Shown: piece by piece, positions 34,131 to 43,353 of the stretch
How the letters are laid out: each line of letters begins with the position of its first letter
Position numbering within the stretch: the first letter of the stretch is position 1
Assembly: GCF_009377235.1 (NCBI RefSeq)
Contig: NZ_VMNX01000005.1
Location: forward strand, 55,467-119,466
DNA: 64,000 nt
Direction of reading: 5' to 3'
From: Streptomyces acidicola
Lineage (GTDB): Bacteria > Actinomycetota > Actinomycetes > Streptomycetales > Streptomycetaceae
Program-made: the position numbers and the translations under genes
The notes under the pieces: generated by a model
What the model was told of the DNA's origin: nothing
What the model saw: only the letters and a program-made list of their open reading frames with translations
Database searches by the model: none

Positions 34131-35308
34131 TCTACGTCCCTTACTCGGTCCCTGCCGTCCTGCTGGCGCTTGCGCTGTTCTTCAAGATCCCGACGTTCAT
34201 CCGAGCCTGGCGCAACCCCGAGGTAAGAGCAACAACCCTGCTGCTTGTCTGGGCCACGGCTGCGATCACCGTCATCATCCCCGTCAACATCGAGCGCCTC
34301 AACGAAGTCACGGGTGTCCCGAACATAGCGGCACCCTGGGCCTATTCGTTCCTGACCGCGTCCGGTGCCACCGGCCTGGCCATGATCATGCGCTGGAGCG
34401 AGGAACCGTCCGAGCACCGGCGGCGCAAGATCCGGCGCATCTATGCCATCTACACCGGCGTGATCGTAGTTCTGTGGGTCACTTTCTTCCTTGCCGATAC
34501 GCCGGACGTGCGGATCTACGACCTCGACACCTACTACGCCAGCACCCCCTGGATGCGTGAACACATCCTGCTCTACCTGCTCGCGCACTTCACCACGTGT
34601 TCCGCTTCAGTGTTCATGCTCTGGAAGTGGTTCAAGGAAGTCGAGAACCCCTGGCTGAAGTCAGGGGTCGTCTTCCTACAAGGCTCTTTCGTCCTAGGCC
34701 TGGCCTTCGACATAAGCAAACTGACTGCGATCATGGCCCGCTGGTCCGGCGCCGACTGGGACTGGCTCAGTACAAAGGCCGCACCACCTCTGGCACTCAT
34801 GGAGGGGGTGTTCGCAGCCGTAGGCTTCATCACTCCCCAGGCCGGCCCGGCCCTCAAGGAGTGGAGCCGAAACTGGCGCGAGTACCGCCGGTTGAGGCCG
34901 CTGTGGCGCGCGGTACTCGTCCTGGCCCCCGCCGCAGCAACGGCACGGTTCGGTTACTGGGTTCCACTGGAGTTGCGCGTGATGCAGCGCCGCCAGCGCA
35001 TCCACGACTCGCTGCGCCTGCTCGCCCCGTACTACAACACGGCCCTGTACCACCAGGCGTACACGGAAGCCGCCGCGACCTACACCGAGCCCAAGGCTAG
35101 TGCCATCGCCGGAGCCGTCGCCATCCGCGACGCGATCGCCGCCTACAGCAAGGGCACACCCATCTCCGCCAGCAAGCAGTCCCTACAGATCGGTACCGAG
35201 ATCACCGACCACATCGACGCCATCTCCGTCACCCTAGACAGCCCTGCCACCGCCAACATCCTCCGCCAGCGGGCAACCGGAACAGAAAGCATGAGCGCAC
35301 ATGCCTAA
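34127..35308 (+). CDS. MAB_1171c-type polytopic membrane protein
   Basis: The 393-residue protein has seven to eight predicted transmembrane helices in its first ~265 residues (e.g. VLLALALFFKIPTFIRAW, LLLVWATAAITVIIPVN). A soluble C-terminal region begins with WRAVLVLAPA and contains VPLELRVMQRRQRIHDSL. This pattern recurs in actinobacteria next to XRE/ImmA pairs. The function is unknown; sensing or transport have been guessed. It overlaps the ImmA gene by 4 nt and the FAD gene by 8 nt, so the four genes are one operon. Confidence 0.82.
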   Translation: MIYVPYSVPAVLLALALFFKIPTFIRAWRNPEVRATTLLLVWATAAITVIIPVNIERLNEVTGVPNIAAPWAYSFLTASGATGLAMIMRWSEEPSEHRRRKIRRIYAIYTGVIVVLWVTFFLADTPDVRIYDLDTYYASTPWMREHILLYLLAHFTTCSASVFMLWKWFKEVENPWLKSGVVFLQGSFVLGLAFDISKLTAIMARWSGADWDWLSTKAAPPLALMEGVFAAVGFITPQAGPALKEWSRNWREYRRLRPLWRAVLVLAPAAATARFGYWVPLELRVMQRRQRIHDSLRLLAPYYNTALYHQAYTEAAATYTEPKASAIAGAVAIRDAIAAYSKGTPISASKQSLQIGTEITDHIDAISVTLDSPATANILRQRATGTESMSAHA

Positions 35309-36698
35309 CAGCGCCACCCCCCGTCGGCCTACCGTAGTCGTCATCGGCGCCAGCGCCGCCGGGCTCTTCGTCGCCGCAGCTCTCGCTGAGTTCGCCGACG
35401 TCGAAGTCATCGAACGCGACACCCTGCCCAAAGGGCCCGAACCGCGCCGAGGCGTTCCCCAGGCACGGCATGCGCACGTTGTGTGGAGCGGCGGCGTCCG
35501 GGCCTTCAACGACCTTCTGCCCGGTCTCACCGACGACATCGTTGCGCGGGGTGGGCGCATGGCCCACATCATGGGTGACATGGTCTCCCGCTCCCCCAAC
35601 GGGGTGTGGTTCCGCCGTTTCCGGTCCACTCACCACCGCAACGTGGTGTGCTCCAGAGACCTGCTCGACGCCGTCATACGTGATCGCGTCCTCACCAATG
35701 CGCGGATCACGATCCGAGACAAGACCACTGCCCTGTCGCTGGAGGGCACCGCCACCCAGGTGACCGGCCTCCGCGTCCGTACGGGCGAGGAGACGTTCGC
35801 CGTGAACGCCGACCTCGTCGTCGACGCCTCCGGCCGCGGCTCCCACGCCTTGCAGTGGCTGGTTGGCTTGGGTCTCCCCAGAGCGACCGAACGGGAAGTC
35901 AATCCTGGCGTCACCTACGCCACTCGCCTCTACAAGGCTCCGAGTCGTGTCGGCAGCGACTTCCCTCTGATCAACGTGCAGGCCAACCCCAGACAGGCCC
36001 CGGGCCGGGGCGGCATCATCCTCCCCATCGAGAACAACCAGTGGCTCGTCACTCTGGGAGGCACACGCGGTGGCGAACCCACTGCCGACCCGGACGCCTT
36101 CGCTGCCTTCGCCCTGGGCTTCGACCACCCGGTCATAGGCGAACTGCTTGAGAAGCTCGAACCCATCAGCGACATCGTCACCACCCGTGGTACCGCCAGT
36201 CGCCGCCGCTACTACGAGAAAGCGAAGTACTGGCCGGACGGATTCATCGTCATCGGCGACGCCGTCGCCACCTACAACCCCGTCTACGGACACGGCCTGA
36301 CCGTCGCAGCTCAGAGTGCGACCGCTGTCCGCGACGTACTCCGCTCCACTGGCTTCGCAGTGCCCGGCACAGCCCGCCGCCTCCAGCGAGCCGCCTCACG
36401 TCCTGTGGCCGCAGCTTGGGACCTCGCTGTCGGTCAAGACGCCTTCTACCCCGGCGCCACAGACACCCCACCCACCTCAGTTGAAAAGTTGCTTGCCCGC
36501 TTCGTCGACCGCGCTGTCGCAACCGGAGCCCGAAACCCCCGCGCCATGCGGGCACTGCTCGACGTGATGAGCATGGAAAAGCCGGCAACTCGCCTGCTCT
36601 CCCCGGACATGCTGATCCCGATGCTCTTCGGTCCCAAGAGGCCCCACCTACAAGGCCCGCCTCTGACCGACAGGGAACGAGAAGCAGCGACCTCCTAA
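35301..36698 (+). CDS. FAD-dependent oxidoreductase (monooxygenase / reductase-like)
   Basis: The 465-residue protein has an N-terminal Rossmann FAD site VVVIGASAAGLFVAAALAE ending in VEVIERD, the substrate-side motif RRGVPQARHAHVVWSGG, and the second FAD motif FIVIGDAVATYNPVYGHGL (about 315). It belongs to the aromatic-hydroxylase/geranylgeranyl-reductase-like group. The substrate is unknown. It ends the four-gene operon, ~290 bp from att copy 2. Confidence 0.88.
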   Translation: MPNSATPRRPTVVVIGASAAGLFVAAALAEFADVEVIERDTLPKGPEPRRGVPQARHAHVVWSGGVRAFNDLLPGLTDDIVARGGRMAHIMGDMVSRSPNGVWFRRFRSTHHRNVVCSRDLLDAVIRDRVLTNARITIRDKTTALSLEGTATQVTGLRVRTGEETFAVNADLVVDASGRGSHALQWLVGLGLPRATEREVNPGVTYATRLYKAPSRVGSDFPLINVQANPRQAPGRGGIILPIENNQWLVTLGGTRGGEPTADPDAFAAFALGFDHPVIGELLEKLEPISDIVTTRGTASRRRYYEKAKYWPDGFIVIGDAVATYNPVYGHGLTVAAQSATAVRDVLRSTGFAVPGTARRLQRAASRPVAAAWDLAVGQDAFYPGATDTPPTSVEKLLARFVDRAVATGARNPRAMRALLDVMSMEKPATRLLSPDMLIPMLFGPKRPHLQGPPLTDREREAATS

Positions 36699-36987
36699 CC
36701 ATCAGTGTCGACCGCTGCTGCAGCTCGACCTGCTTCAGAGGCGCTTGTGTCGAGGTCGGACAAGCACTCTCGTGTGCTCGTCTGGCTTCGTCAGCAGCTA
36801 CGCGTGCAGCCACTCAGCGCGCTGGTTGACCTCTTCCGGATGCCCCCGTCGGTGGACAGCCGGTGGACAGACGCCTTTGGACAGCGCATCACGGGGTGGC
36901 ACGGGTCAACCTGTTGCATGTGCTCTGATCAGGCAAAACATCACTGGATAGCACGGCGAGGCATTACACACCACGAATGCTCGTGGT
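36699..36987. other. Non-coding right end of element A
   Basis: No gene is visible. From about 36848 to the att core the sequence is strongly similar to 43555-43693 at the right end of element B (shared GACGCCTTTGGAC, GTGCTCTGATCA and others). Confidence 0.75.
36851..36869 (+). repeat. Paired GGTGGACA repeat, right arm of element A
   Basis: GGTGGACA occurs at 36851-36858 and 36862-36869 (11-bp period), with a third half-match TTTGGACA at 36877. The pair begins 137 bp before the att core, against 136 bp in element B. Confidence 0.6.
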
Positions 36988-37030
36988 CTCGTAATGCGTA
37001 GGTCTCGGGTTCGAATCCCGAAGGCGGCTC
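36988..37030 (+). repeat. att: Attachment-site copy 2 (junction of elements A and B)
   Basis: All 43 bp are identical to the tRNA-Thr 3' half. The copy lacks the terminal CCA (GGCTC is followed by TCTGG) and lacks the 5' half of a tRNA, so it is not a gene. Confidence 0.9.
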
Positions 37031-37037
37031 TCTGGTA

Positions 37038-37067
37038 AACCCCAGGTCGGGCCTTTGACTTGGGGTT
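37038..37067 (+). terminator. Terminator carried by element B next to its att site
   Basis: AACCCCAGGTC (37038-37048) pairs with GACTTGGGGTT (37057-37067) with one wobble, followed by TCTTAT. On integration of B alone it would terminate the restored tRNA-Thr. Confidence 0.75.
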
Positions 37068-37234
37068 TCTTATATTCGTTGACCTTGGAATCCTGGCCAA
37101 TCAGGCACTCGTGGTCTGCGCATCGTAATGCGTGGGTCGGAGGTTCGGTCTCTGTAACGAGGTCGACTATCAAGGTTCTGACCTGGTCTTTTATCCGCTC
37201 GTAGGGGATGGATCATGGTGGCGTAAAGGGTCCT

Positions 37235-37253
37235 GGTGGACAACCGGTGGACA
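37235..37253 (+). repeat. Paired GGTGGACA repeat, left arm of element B
   Basis: GGTGGACA occurs at 37235-37242 and 37246-37253, again 247 bp from the start of the att core. From 37254 to 37815 I see no gene I can support; 37255-37310 is still similar to the left end of element A. Confidence 0.6.
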
Positions 37254-37815
37254 GCCGTGCGTGACGCTCCATCAGGAGTTTCTCGCTGCCCCTGTGTCGA
37301 CGGGTGAACTCCACGGGTCTCAGATGGAGCGATCGGCATCGTGGGGACTGTCCGGTTCGCGACAGATCTCACAGCCGGCTCGGGCGATCCGTCGGCAGTC
37401 GGCCCCTTGGGGCAGACTCGGCGGTCGGGCATCCGCCGGTGGGTCTCTCGCGAGTCGGCGGAAAGGGTCCTCGCACACCTCCGCACCCGGGCCCTCCATC
37501 GCGCCCCGTTGCCTTGAAGCGTGCCGACGTCACCCTTGGCTCACTGAGCGGATCAATGAAACGTAGTCATGTCGTGACAATACGTGACCGTACTTCTGGC
37601 CGGTGGCTGGCTGCTCGTCCCCGGCCGACTCGGCCGCGCCCGGAAACGTCGGCGCACCGCCGCCAAGAGTGGCCGCAAGCGGCGCCGCTGACCAGGGCAT
37701 GACCGCCTGCTCATGAAGGCGCCGGGTGAGACTGCCGCCGGCACGGCGTCGGGCGGAGGGAAACCGGTGGATCCGGCGTCGTACGTCCCCGGTGGCGCGC
37801 GCTACCGTCGGAGTC

Positions 37816-38535
37816 ATGGCCGAGGGCTGGGCCGAGGGCGGGCTGCGAGCCGTACGAGGCGCGCTCCAGGCTCAGGACGGGGTGGCGCTGCTTGCCGCGT
37901 TGCGTCGTGGTCCCGCGTGTGAGGTGCTGCAGCTGGCCGGCAATGGTGTGGCCGGGGCAGCGGCGCGAGGCCTGCCGGGGGCTGCGGAGATGGCGGCCTC
38001 GTTCGTCGGCGAACTCCAGCAGCGCGGCTTCCGGGGCGACGAGGAACTGGCGGACCAGTTGCGCGCGGCCAGGGGAGATGCGGCAATCCCCCTCCTGCGC
38101 CCGCTCGCGGTCGATCTGGAGATGCTGGCCATGCTGCTGGAGGGGGATGTGGCTGAGACGGGTGGCCGGATCGACCTGTCCAACGGGGAGTGCTGGCCGG
38201 CGTTCACAGACGAGTTGGGGACCGGGCTTGAGGCCGAGGAGGCGGACGATCCCGAGCGGTGGCTGTACGTGCCGGCTCTTGGTTCCCGGGCCGGCTACCG
38301 GGACATGGAGTTGTTCATCGACGGGCTCGGCGACGTCGCCCTCGCCGACCGGCTGCGGATCGCCATCGCCGGGCGGGGCGCCTTCCGACGCTTCAAGGAC
38401 GTCCTCGCCCGGGATGAGCGCGCCTGGCGTCGGTACCACCGGCTCAGCGATGAGCGACAGCGCGGCCGGGCCCGCGCCTGGCTGGCGGAGGAGGGCTATT
38501 GCCCGTCCGCGTCATGCAGCGCATCCTCGCGCTGA
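37816..38535 (+). CDS. UPF0158 family protein
   Basis: The 239-residue protein ends with the family signature: WLYVPALGSRAGYRDMELF, then a DRLRIAIAGRGAFRRFKDVL helix, then LSDERQRGRARAWLAEEGY. The family has no assigned activity that I know. The N-terminal ~110 residues are Ala/Gly/Arg-rich and helical. The ATG at 37816 is taken because upstream in-frame codons are low-complexity. Confidence 0.8.
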   Translation: MAEGWAEGGLRAVRGALQAQDGVALLAALRRGPACEVLQLAGNGVAGAAARGLPGAAEMAASFVGELQQRGFRGDEELADQLRAARGDAAIPLLRPLAVDLEMLAMLLEGDVAETGGRIDLSNGECWPAFTDELGTGLEAEEADDPERWLYVPALGSRAGYRDMELFIDGLGDVALADRLRIAIAGRGAFRRFKDVLARDERAWRRYHRLSDERQRGRARAWLAEEGYCPSASCSASSR

Positions 38536-38631
38536 CCGTCGCGATCATGGCACGACGACCACACCGGACAGCCAGTCCTGCGCTCACTACCCGCCTGTGA
38601 TCACTGACCCCTTGGATTGGAATCACTCATC

Positions 38632-39801
38632 TCAGCGGGGCGTCAGGCCGGCGTCGGTGAGGCGGCGCATCAGTGAGGGCTTGCCGCGGTGCTGCTCGCG
38701 CAGGTCGTCAAGCCGCCGGGTGAACTCCTCGGGGGTGCCCGCCCGGTCGTGGATCTCGCGGAGATCCTTCAGGAGGGTGACAGCGGTGTCGTAGGGGCCG
38801 GGCTGCTTCTGCCCGATCAGGTGGGCGATGTCCTGCCGGGCTTGCTGGGTGTTCTCGGTCAGGCGGTCCAGGTGGCTCTCGCGAGCCCGCTGTTCGGTCC
38901 GGCGGGCCTGGGCGCGGGCCTGTTCCTGCTGCCGTGTGTACTCGGTGCGCACCACGTAGGCGGCGTCGAGGAGCTCCGCGGCGGAGCGGCGCCGGGTGGC
39001 GGTGGACGGTTCGGCCGTACCGCGGGACGCGGCGCGGTGGCGGGCCAGCAGAGCGGGGCCCGGTTGCGGGGCGGTGCCCAGGGCGGCGTCCAGCAGCAGG
39101 GCATCCTTCTCTCGTTGCGGCATGGAGCGGATCCAGGTGGCGAGTGCGTCCCTGTCGATTGCCTGGGAAGGGGCGGCACCGCTGGCGCGGGCGGCCGCGG
39201 TGAGCAGGTGTGGGTCGACGTGAAGGAAGTCGGCCAAGCTCTGTTGCGGGCCGGTGAGGTGGGCAAGACCGGTGGGTACGGGCGGCTCGAGGATGGAGGT
39301 GTACTCGTCCTCGTCGACGTCCTCCTCCAGCTCCCAGCGGGTGAGTGCGGAGAGCCAGGCCAGATAGAGGGGGCGCAGGTCGCCTGCGGCGAGTTCGGTA
39401 CGCAGGGTGGTGAAGGAGGCGAGGGTGAAGGAGGTCTCGAAGTCCCACTCGCCGCCGTCCTCGGCCTCGTAGGAGAAGTCGAGCAGCAGGTGCCCTTTCC
39501 TGGTCCAGCAGGTCAAGGCGTCTTCCGCGCAGTACAGTTCGGCGCTGCGGGCGGGTAGCAGTGTGGTGGGCAGGCGCAGCATCAGGCGCCGCGAGCCCCA
39601 GTTGGCGAAGTACAGGTGGGCGTCGTACACCTGCTCCATCAGTTTGCGCTCATCGCCGCGGAAGTTGCCGTAGTGGTACTCGTTGGCGAAGTGCGTCGCG
39701 CTGATCCGGGCCCGGCTCGACAGCGCTCGCACCCCTTCGAGCTCGTCCTTCGTCAACGGTCGGTCGACGGCCTGGAACTCGTAGTACTGGTACTCGCTCA
39801 C
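38632..39801 (-). CDS. Hypothetical protein, 389 aa
   Basis: The protein begins MSEYQYYEFQAVDRPLTKDELE. It has a mixed alpha/beta N-terminal ~150 residues (FANEYHYGNFRGDERKLMEQ, FANWGSRRLMLRLP) and a long charged helical C-terminal half that could form a coiled coil (TEYTRQQEQARAQARRTEQR). There is no signal peptide or membrane helix. It is divergent from the 2OG oxygenase gene across ~160 bp. I know similar actinobacterial proteins only as uncharacterised. Confidence 0.82.
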   Translation of the reverse strand: MSEYQYYEFQAVDRPLTKDELEGVRALSSRARISATHFANEYHYGNFRGDERKLMEQVYDAHLYFANWGSRRLMLRLPTTLLPARSAELYCAEDALTCWTRKGHLLLDFSYEAEDGGEWDFETSFTLASFTTLRTELAAGDLRPLYLAWLSALTRWELEEDVDEDEYTSILEPPVPTGLAHLTGPQQSLADFLHVDPHLLTAAARASGAAPSQAIDRDALATWIRSMPQREKDALLLDAALGTAPQPGPALLARHRAASRGTAEPSTATRRRSAAELLDAAYVVRTEYTRQQEQARAQARRTEQRARESHLDRLTENTQQARQDIAHLIGQKQPGPYDTAVTLLKDLREIHDRAGTPEEFTRRLDDLREQHRGKPSLMRRLTDAGLTPR

Positions 39802-39963
39802 ATCCGTGCAGACTATCGACAGGCGCTGCGGCTCATCTCACGGGACCTGGATGTGGTCCCTCGTTCGGGGCCCCGTCCACGGTTACGGTCCTGGCAGTGC
39901 CGTCGGGTTCGTAGGATCGGGCCGAGACCGACGGGCCCGCAGGGGGCGGCGGAGGGCAGGCGT

Positions 39964-42246
39964 GTGGTGACACCGAGGGACCGGCTGGCTGGGCTGCTCG
40001 GCGGGGCGAAGGCGGCGGGGGCTTTCAGCGCCCGGCTGGAGGCGCCGGTGGCCGGCCTTGGCCTTGAGGTGGTCGGGGTCGGGCCGGTGCGCCTTCCGTT
40101 GCGGGCGCCCCAGGTGAAGCGGCTGATCTCGGCGGCACGGCCGGCGTTGTTCGGGCGGGGCGAACAGACGCTGAGCGACACCAGTGTGCGTGACACCTGG
40201 CAGATCTTGCCGGATCAGCTCAGTCTTGCCGGTCCTTCCTGGTCGTCGCTGCTGAGCGGCGCGCTGGAGCATTTCCGGGACGCTCTCGGTCTCCCGTCGG
40301 CGACCCGGCTGCGGGCTGAGCCGCACGCGATGCTGGTGTACGGCAAGGGCCAGTTCTTCCTTCCGCACCAGGATTCGGAGAAGGACGACGCGATGGTGGG
40401 CACGCTGGTGCTCTCCCTGCCTTCGGCGCACACGGGGGGAGAACTGGTCGTCGAGCACGCCGGGCAGGAGTGCGCCTACCGCGCCTCGAAGACGGATCTG
40501 ACTCTCGTCGCCTTCTACGCCGACTGCCGGCACCAGGTCACTCCGGTCCGAACCGGGTACCGGGTGACGCTCACCTTCAACCTGCTCGCCGAGCCGGGAA
40601 CTTCGGCGGAGGCGTCCGGACCGCTGGCGGAGCTTGCACACAGTCTGGGCCGACACTTCGGCTCGCCCGCCAAACCGCGCTACGGCACCCGCGAGTTGGA
40701 TCCGCCGACCCGGCTCGTGTACCTGCTCGATCACGAGTACACCCAGCGGGGCCTGAGCTGGGAGCGGCTCAAGGGCGCCGACGCGGGGCGTGCCGCTCTG
40801 CTGCGCGCCGCTGCCGGGCAGGCCGGGTGCGAGTCGGTGCTCGCGCTGGCCGAGGTGAAGGAGACCTGGGATGCGTATCCCGAGAGGGACGACCCCTGGG
40901 ACGACTATGGGTACGACGAGGATGATGAGGAGGAGAGCGGCGATGCGGGCGAGGACGGGGACTACGTCCTCCAGGAGCTGGTCGACGACGAGATCACCCT
41001 GGGCTGGTGGACCGGTCCGGACGGCACCGGTGGCGAGCCGATCTCGTTGCGGGTTCACGACTACGAGGTGTGCGCGAGCACCGCGAACGCGGACCTGACG
41101 CCCTACGACTCCCAGTACGAGGGCTACATGGGCAACTACGGCAACACACTGGACCGGTGGTACCGGCGGGCCGCGGTCGTCGTGTGGCCGCGCGAGCGTG
41201 CCTTCGCGGCACGCGGCGAGGCCGGATCGCGGTGGGCCCTGGAGGAACTGCGCGCCAGTATCGCGCGGGGCGACCTCGACCAGGCGCGCGACCAGGCCCA
41301 GTCCCTCGCACCGTTCTGGAAGAGCACCCGTCCGCAACCCGAGCTGCTGGACTGCGCGTTGCGGGTGACCGCAGGCCTGGATGCGGCCGAGACCGCGGCA
41401 ATGCTGCTGGAGCCGTTCCAGGCGGGTGCGCTGGACCCGGAGCACGCGGACGGACTCGCCGCGGTTGCCGACCGGTACGGGACCGGGTGGATGCGCTCGG
41501 TTGTCGACGCCTGGTTCGCCTCGGAGCACCGCCTCCCGTCGCAGCAGTACGAGTGGACCGAGCGGTTGCCGGAGCTGTGCACGGCGCTGCGTGCGCATCG
41601 GGCGTCGGCGGTGGCACGGCTGCTGTCCGTCGGCGTCTGGGCCGCGGTGGACAGCGGTCTGCGGCTGTGGACAACGACCGGGCCTGCCGAGATCCGCCGT
41701 GCGCGGCTGCAGCAGCTGACTCTGCCGCTGCGACACGTCTTGGTGGCGGCCGACGAAGATCTGCGGGACGGGATCCTGGCGGTGCTGCGCGAACGCGGGG
41801 ACACGGTACTCGAGTGCCTGATGCCGCTGCTGCGCCACGCCGCGGAGGCGAGCACGTCGGCCGAGTGGGGTGCGGCGGGGCTCGACGTCATCGCCCGGGA
41901 CAGCGCGGACCGGCTCCGCTCGGTGTGCGCGCGGCCGCCGCGCGCTGCCGACGACTGGGCAGTGGCCTGGGCCGGGTGCGGCTGCGAGCTGTGCGGTGTT
42001 CTCGGCGCCTTCCTCGGGTCCCGGTCGCGGCGGGTCCTCGAATGGCCACTGGCGAAGGAGGGGCGACGGCATGTGCACACGAGGATCGACTCGGCCGAGT
42101 TGCCGGTGCGCCACCAGACCAGGCGGCAGGGGCGCCCGTACACGCTGGTGCTGACGAAGACCCAGGAGCTGTTCACCCGTGAGCAGACGGTCCGCCGTCA
42201 GGCGGCGGCGGACCTGGCATGGCTGATGTCGCTGCGGAACGGATGA
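39964..42246 (+). CDS. 2-oxoglutarate/Fe(II)-dependent oxygenase with large C-terminal extension
   Basis: The 760-residue protein has an N-terminal prolyl-4-hydroxylase-like fold (about 70-230): FFLPHQDSEKDD gives the HxD iron pair, GGELVVEH follows, and CRHQVTPVRTGYRVTLTFNL gives the distal His and the Arg that binds 2-oxoglutarate. About 500 further residues contain an acidic stretch (YGYDEDDEEESGDAGEDGDY) and helical repeats of unknown role. Start GTG 39964 has GGAGGG 7 nt upstream. Hydroxylation of a protein or nucleic-acid substrate is possible. Confidence 0.82.
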   Translation: MVTPRDRLAGLLGGAKAAGAFSARLEAPVAGLGLEVVGVGPVRLPLRAPQVKRLISAARPALFGRGEQTLSDTSVRDTWQILPDQLSLAGPSWSSLLSGALEHFRDALGLPSATRLRAEPHAMLVYGKGQFFLPHQDSEKDDAMVGTLVLSLPSAHTGGELVVEHAGQECAYRASKTDLTLVAFYADCRHQVTPVRTGYRVTLTFNLLAEPGTSAEASGPLAELAHSLGRHFGSPAKPRYGTRELDPPTRLVYLLDHEYTQRGLSWERLKGADAGRAALLRAAAGQAGCESVLALAEVKETWDAYPERDDPWDDYGYDEDDEEESGDAGEDGDYVLQELVDDEITLGWWTGPDGTGGEPISLRVHDYEVCASTANADLTPYDSQYEGYMGNYGNTLDRWYRRAAVVVWPRERAFAARGEAGSRWALEELRASIARGDLDQARDQAQSLAPFWKSTRPQPELLDCALRVTAGLDAAETAAMLLEPFQAGALDPEHADGLAAVADRYGTGWMRSVVDAWFASEHRLPSQQYEWTERLPELCTALRAHRASAVARLLSVGVWAAVDSGLRLWTTTGPAEIRRARLQQLTLPLRHVLVAADEDLRDGILAVLRERGDTVLECLMPLLRHAAEASTSAEWGAAGLDVIARDSADRLRSVCARPPRAADDWAVAWAGCGCELCGVLGAFLGSRSRRVLEWPLAKEGRRHVHTRIDSAELPVRHQTRRQGRPYTLVLTKTQELFTREQTVRRQAAADLAWLMSLRNG

Positions 42247-42431
42247 CTGCGGTTTCCGGCTCCGCGGCCTCGTCGCGAAGCTACGCCCCGGCCGGAACCG
42301 GTTCGTCGGCTGAGGCGACCAGCCAGGGCGTCGCCCCGTCCAGGCAGCCCGCCCCCGAAGACTCCGGGCCACAGACGCTCAACGACCCGTATCCAGGCGG
42401 TTATCACGGCCTACGGCGCCGGGCTGGGCCA

Positions 42432-42699
42432 GAGAACAAGCCGGGGCTCTATGCCGACGCCGGGGTCCCCCATCTGTGGCGCATCGAGGGTGAATCAGGT
42501 CTGCCGGTCGTGCTCACCTACGGGCTTCGACGACGCCACCCGGGTGCACGTGGCCACCGGCGGTCACCGCGACTCGTTGCCCATCTCTGTCCCGTTCCCG
42601 TTGGATCTCGCCCTCGCCGACCTCTCCCGGCAGACAGCCGGTCTGCTCAACGGTCGGCGCTGCCGGGCGGTACGACCCATTCGGTGGGTTGACGGGTGA
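42432..42699 (+). pseudogene. Fragment of a Uma2-family (DUF820) endonuclease
   Basis: One frame gives KPGLYADAGVPHLWRIEGE and LPVVLTYG. After a one-base shift near 42523 the adjacent frame continues FDDATRVHVATGGHRDSL and VPFPLDLALADL to a stop at 42697. These are the C-terminal half of Uma2 proteins; the N-terminal half with the PD-(D/E)XK core is missing. Confidence 0.7.
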
Positions 42700-43066
42700 G
42701 GGAGGCGATCATGTCGAAGTCGCCGTCGTAGTGGAGGACCGTCCGCCGGTGCAGTTCTGCCGTGGCGGCGATCAGCAGGTCGGGGAGGGACAGGGCGCGG
42801 TGGAAGCCTGCGTTGAGAGCGTGGCGCTGGACTTCCAGGGCGCGGGCGAAGGCGCGGTCGTCGGCGTGGAGGTAGTCGAAGGCGTGGAGCCAGGTGCTGA
42901 TCCGAGTTGCTTCCGAGCTGTCCCGTGCGGAGTGGATCATCTCGTACTCGGTGGGCTGGCAGACGGCGAGGAGGTAACGCTCGTGCAGGGGCTTGAGGAC
43001 CTCCTTGACGTTCGGCTTCGTCCAGCGGGCGAGGGCGGACTTGTCGATCAGGTAGCGGTCCTGCAT
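42647..43066 (-). CDS. vapC: VapC-type PIN-domain toxin
   Basis: The 139-residue PIN ribonuclease has the first acidic residue in YLIDKSALARW (Asp8), E41 in QPTEYEMIHSAR, and later acidic residues in LSLPDLLIAATAE and VLHYDGDFDMIA. It cleaves RNA when free of antitoxin. Its ATG overlaps the vapB stop (TGATG), the usual coupling. The 3' end overlaps the Uma2 fragment on the other strand. Confidence 0.92.
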   Translation of the reverse strand: MQDRYLIDKSALARWTKPNVKEVLKPLHERYLLAVCQPTEYEMIHSARDSSEATRISTWLHAFDYLHADDRAFARALEVQRHALNAGFHRALSLPDLLIAATAELHRRTVLHYDGDFDMIASLTRQPTEWVVPPGSADR

Positions 43067-43320
43067 CAGGCGGCCCGGCCTCCGTCGCGGTCGCCGTCGC
43101 GCTTGAGGGAGCCGTCCGCGTTGCGGGGGCCGGTGTTCTCGACGATCTCACTGAAGTCGAGCTCGCCGGCCTCCATGGCGTCGAAGCCCTCCTGCCGAAG
43201 GTGCCTCTTGACGGCGTCTTCCATGGCCAGGCGGACGGCTTTGGCCTTCGTTTTGGTGCCGAAGATGCGCATGGCCTCCGTGACCATGTCTTCGTCGAGG
43301 TCGATGACGGTTCTGGCCAT
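43066..43320 (-). CDS. vapB: VapB-type antitoxin
   Basis: The 84-residue protein begins MARTVIDLDEDMVTEAMRIFG and continues KTKAKAVRLAMEDAVKRHL, the ribbon-helix-helix DNA-binding arm of VapB. The C-terminal half, ending in a charged GDRDGGRAA tail, should wrap VapC. Confidence 0.92.
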   Translation of the reverse strand: MARTVIDLDEDMVTEAMRIFGTKTKAKAVRLAMEDAVKRHLRQEGFDAMEAGELDFSEIVENTGPRNADGSLKRDGDRDGGRAA

Positions 43321-43353
43321 GTGGATGATCCTCTCGGAGATGCTTCCGCCAGT

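Larger units (their letters stand above)
16198..36987. mobile_element. Integrative element A (~20.8 kb), carrying two RiPP pathways, no integrase
   Basis: The element is bounded by att copies 1 and 2 and carries GGTGGACA arm-like repeats at both ends. Cargo, left to right: one unknown gene, the lanthipeptide operon, the lasso peptide operon, a GntR gene, an ISAs1 transposase scar and an XRE-ImmA-MAB_1171c-FAD operon. No tyrosine or serine recombinase, relaxase, replication or FtsK-like transfer gene is present. It therefore resembles a CIME (cis-mobilisable element) or a trans-mobilised island rather than a complete actinomycete integrative and conjugative element. Confidence 0.85.

Noticed and set aside
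16243..36987. Search for an integrase or excisionase gene in element A
   Set aside because: I looked on both strands for the tyrosine recombinase R-H-R-Y pattern and for serine recombinase domains in every frame longer than about 60 codons and found none.
36988..37030. Second and third tRNA-Thr genes
   Set aside because: Only the 3' half from the anticodon loop is present at 36988 and 43694; acceptor 5' strand and D-arm are missing, so these are att copies.
37584..37691. 35-codon plus-strand frame starting GTG with a hydrophobic then Arg/Lys-rich sequence
   Set aside because: No ribosome binding site and no family; the composition can arise by chance in this base composition. Kept only as a note because it lies in an otherwise empty left end of element B.
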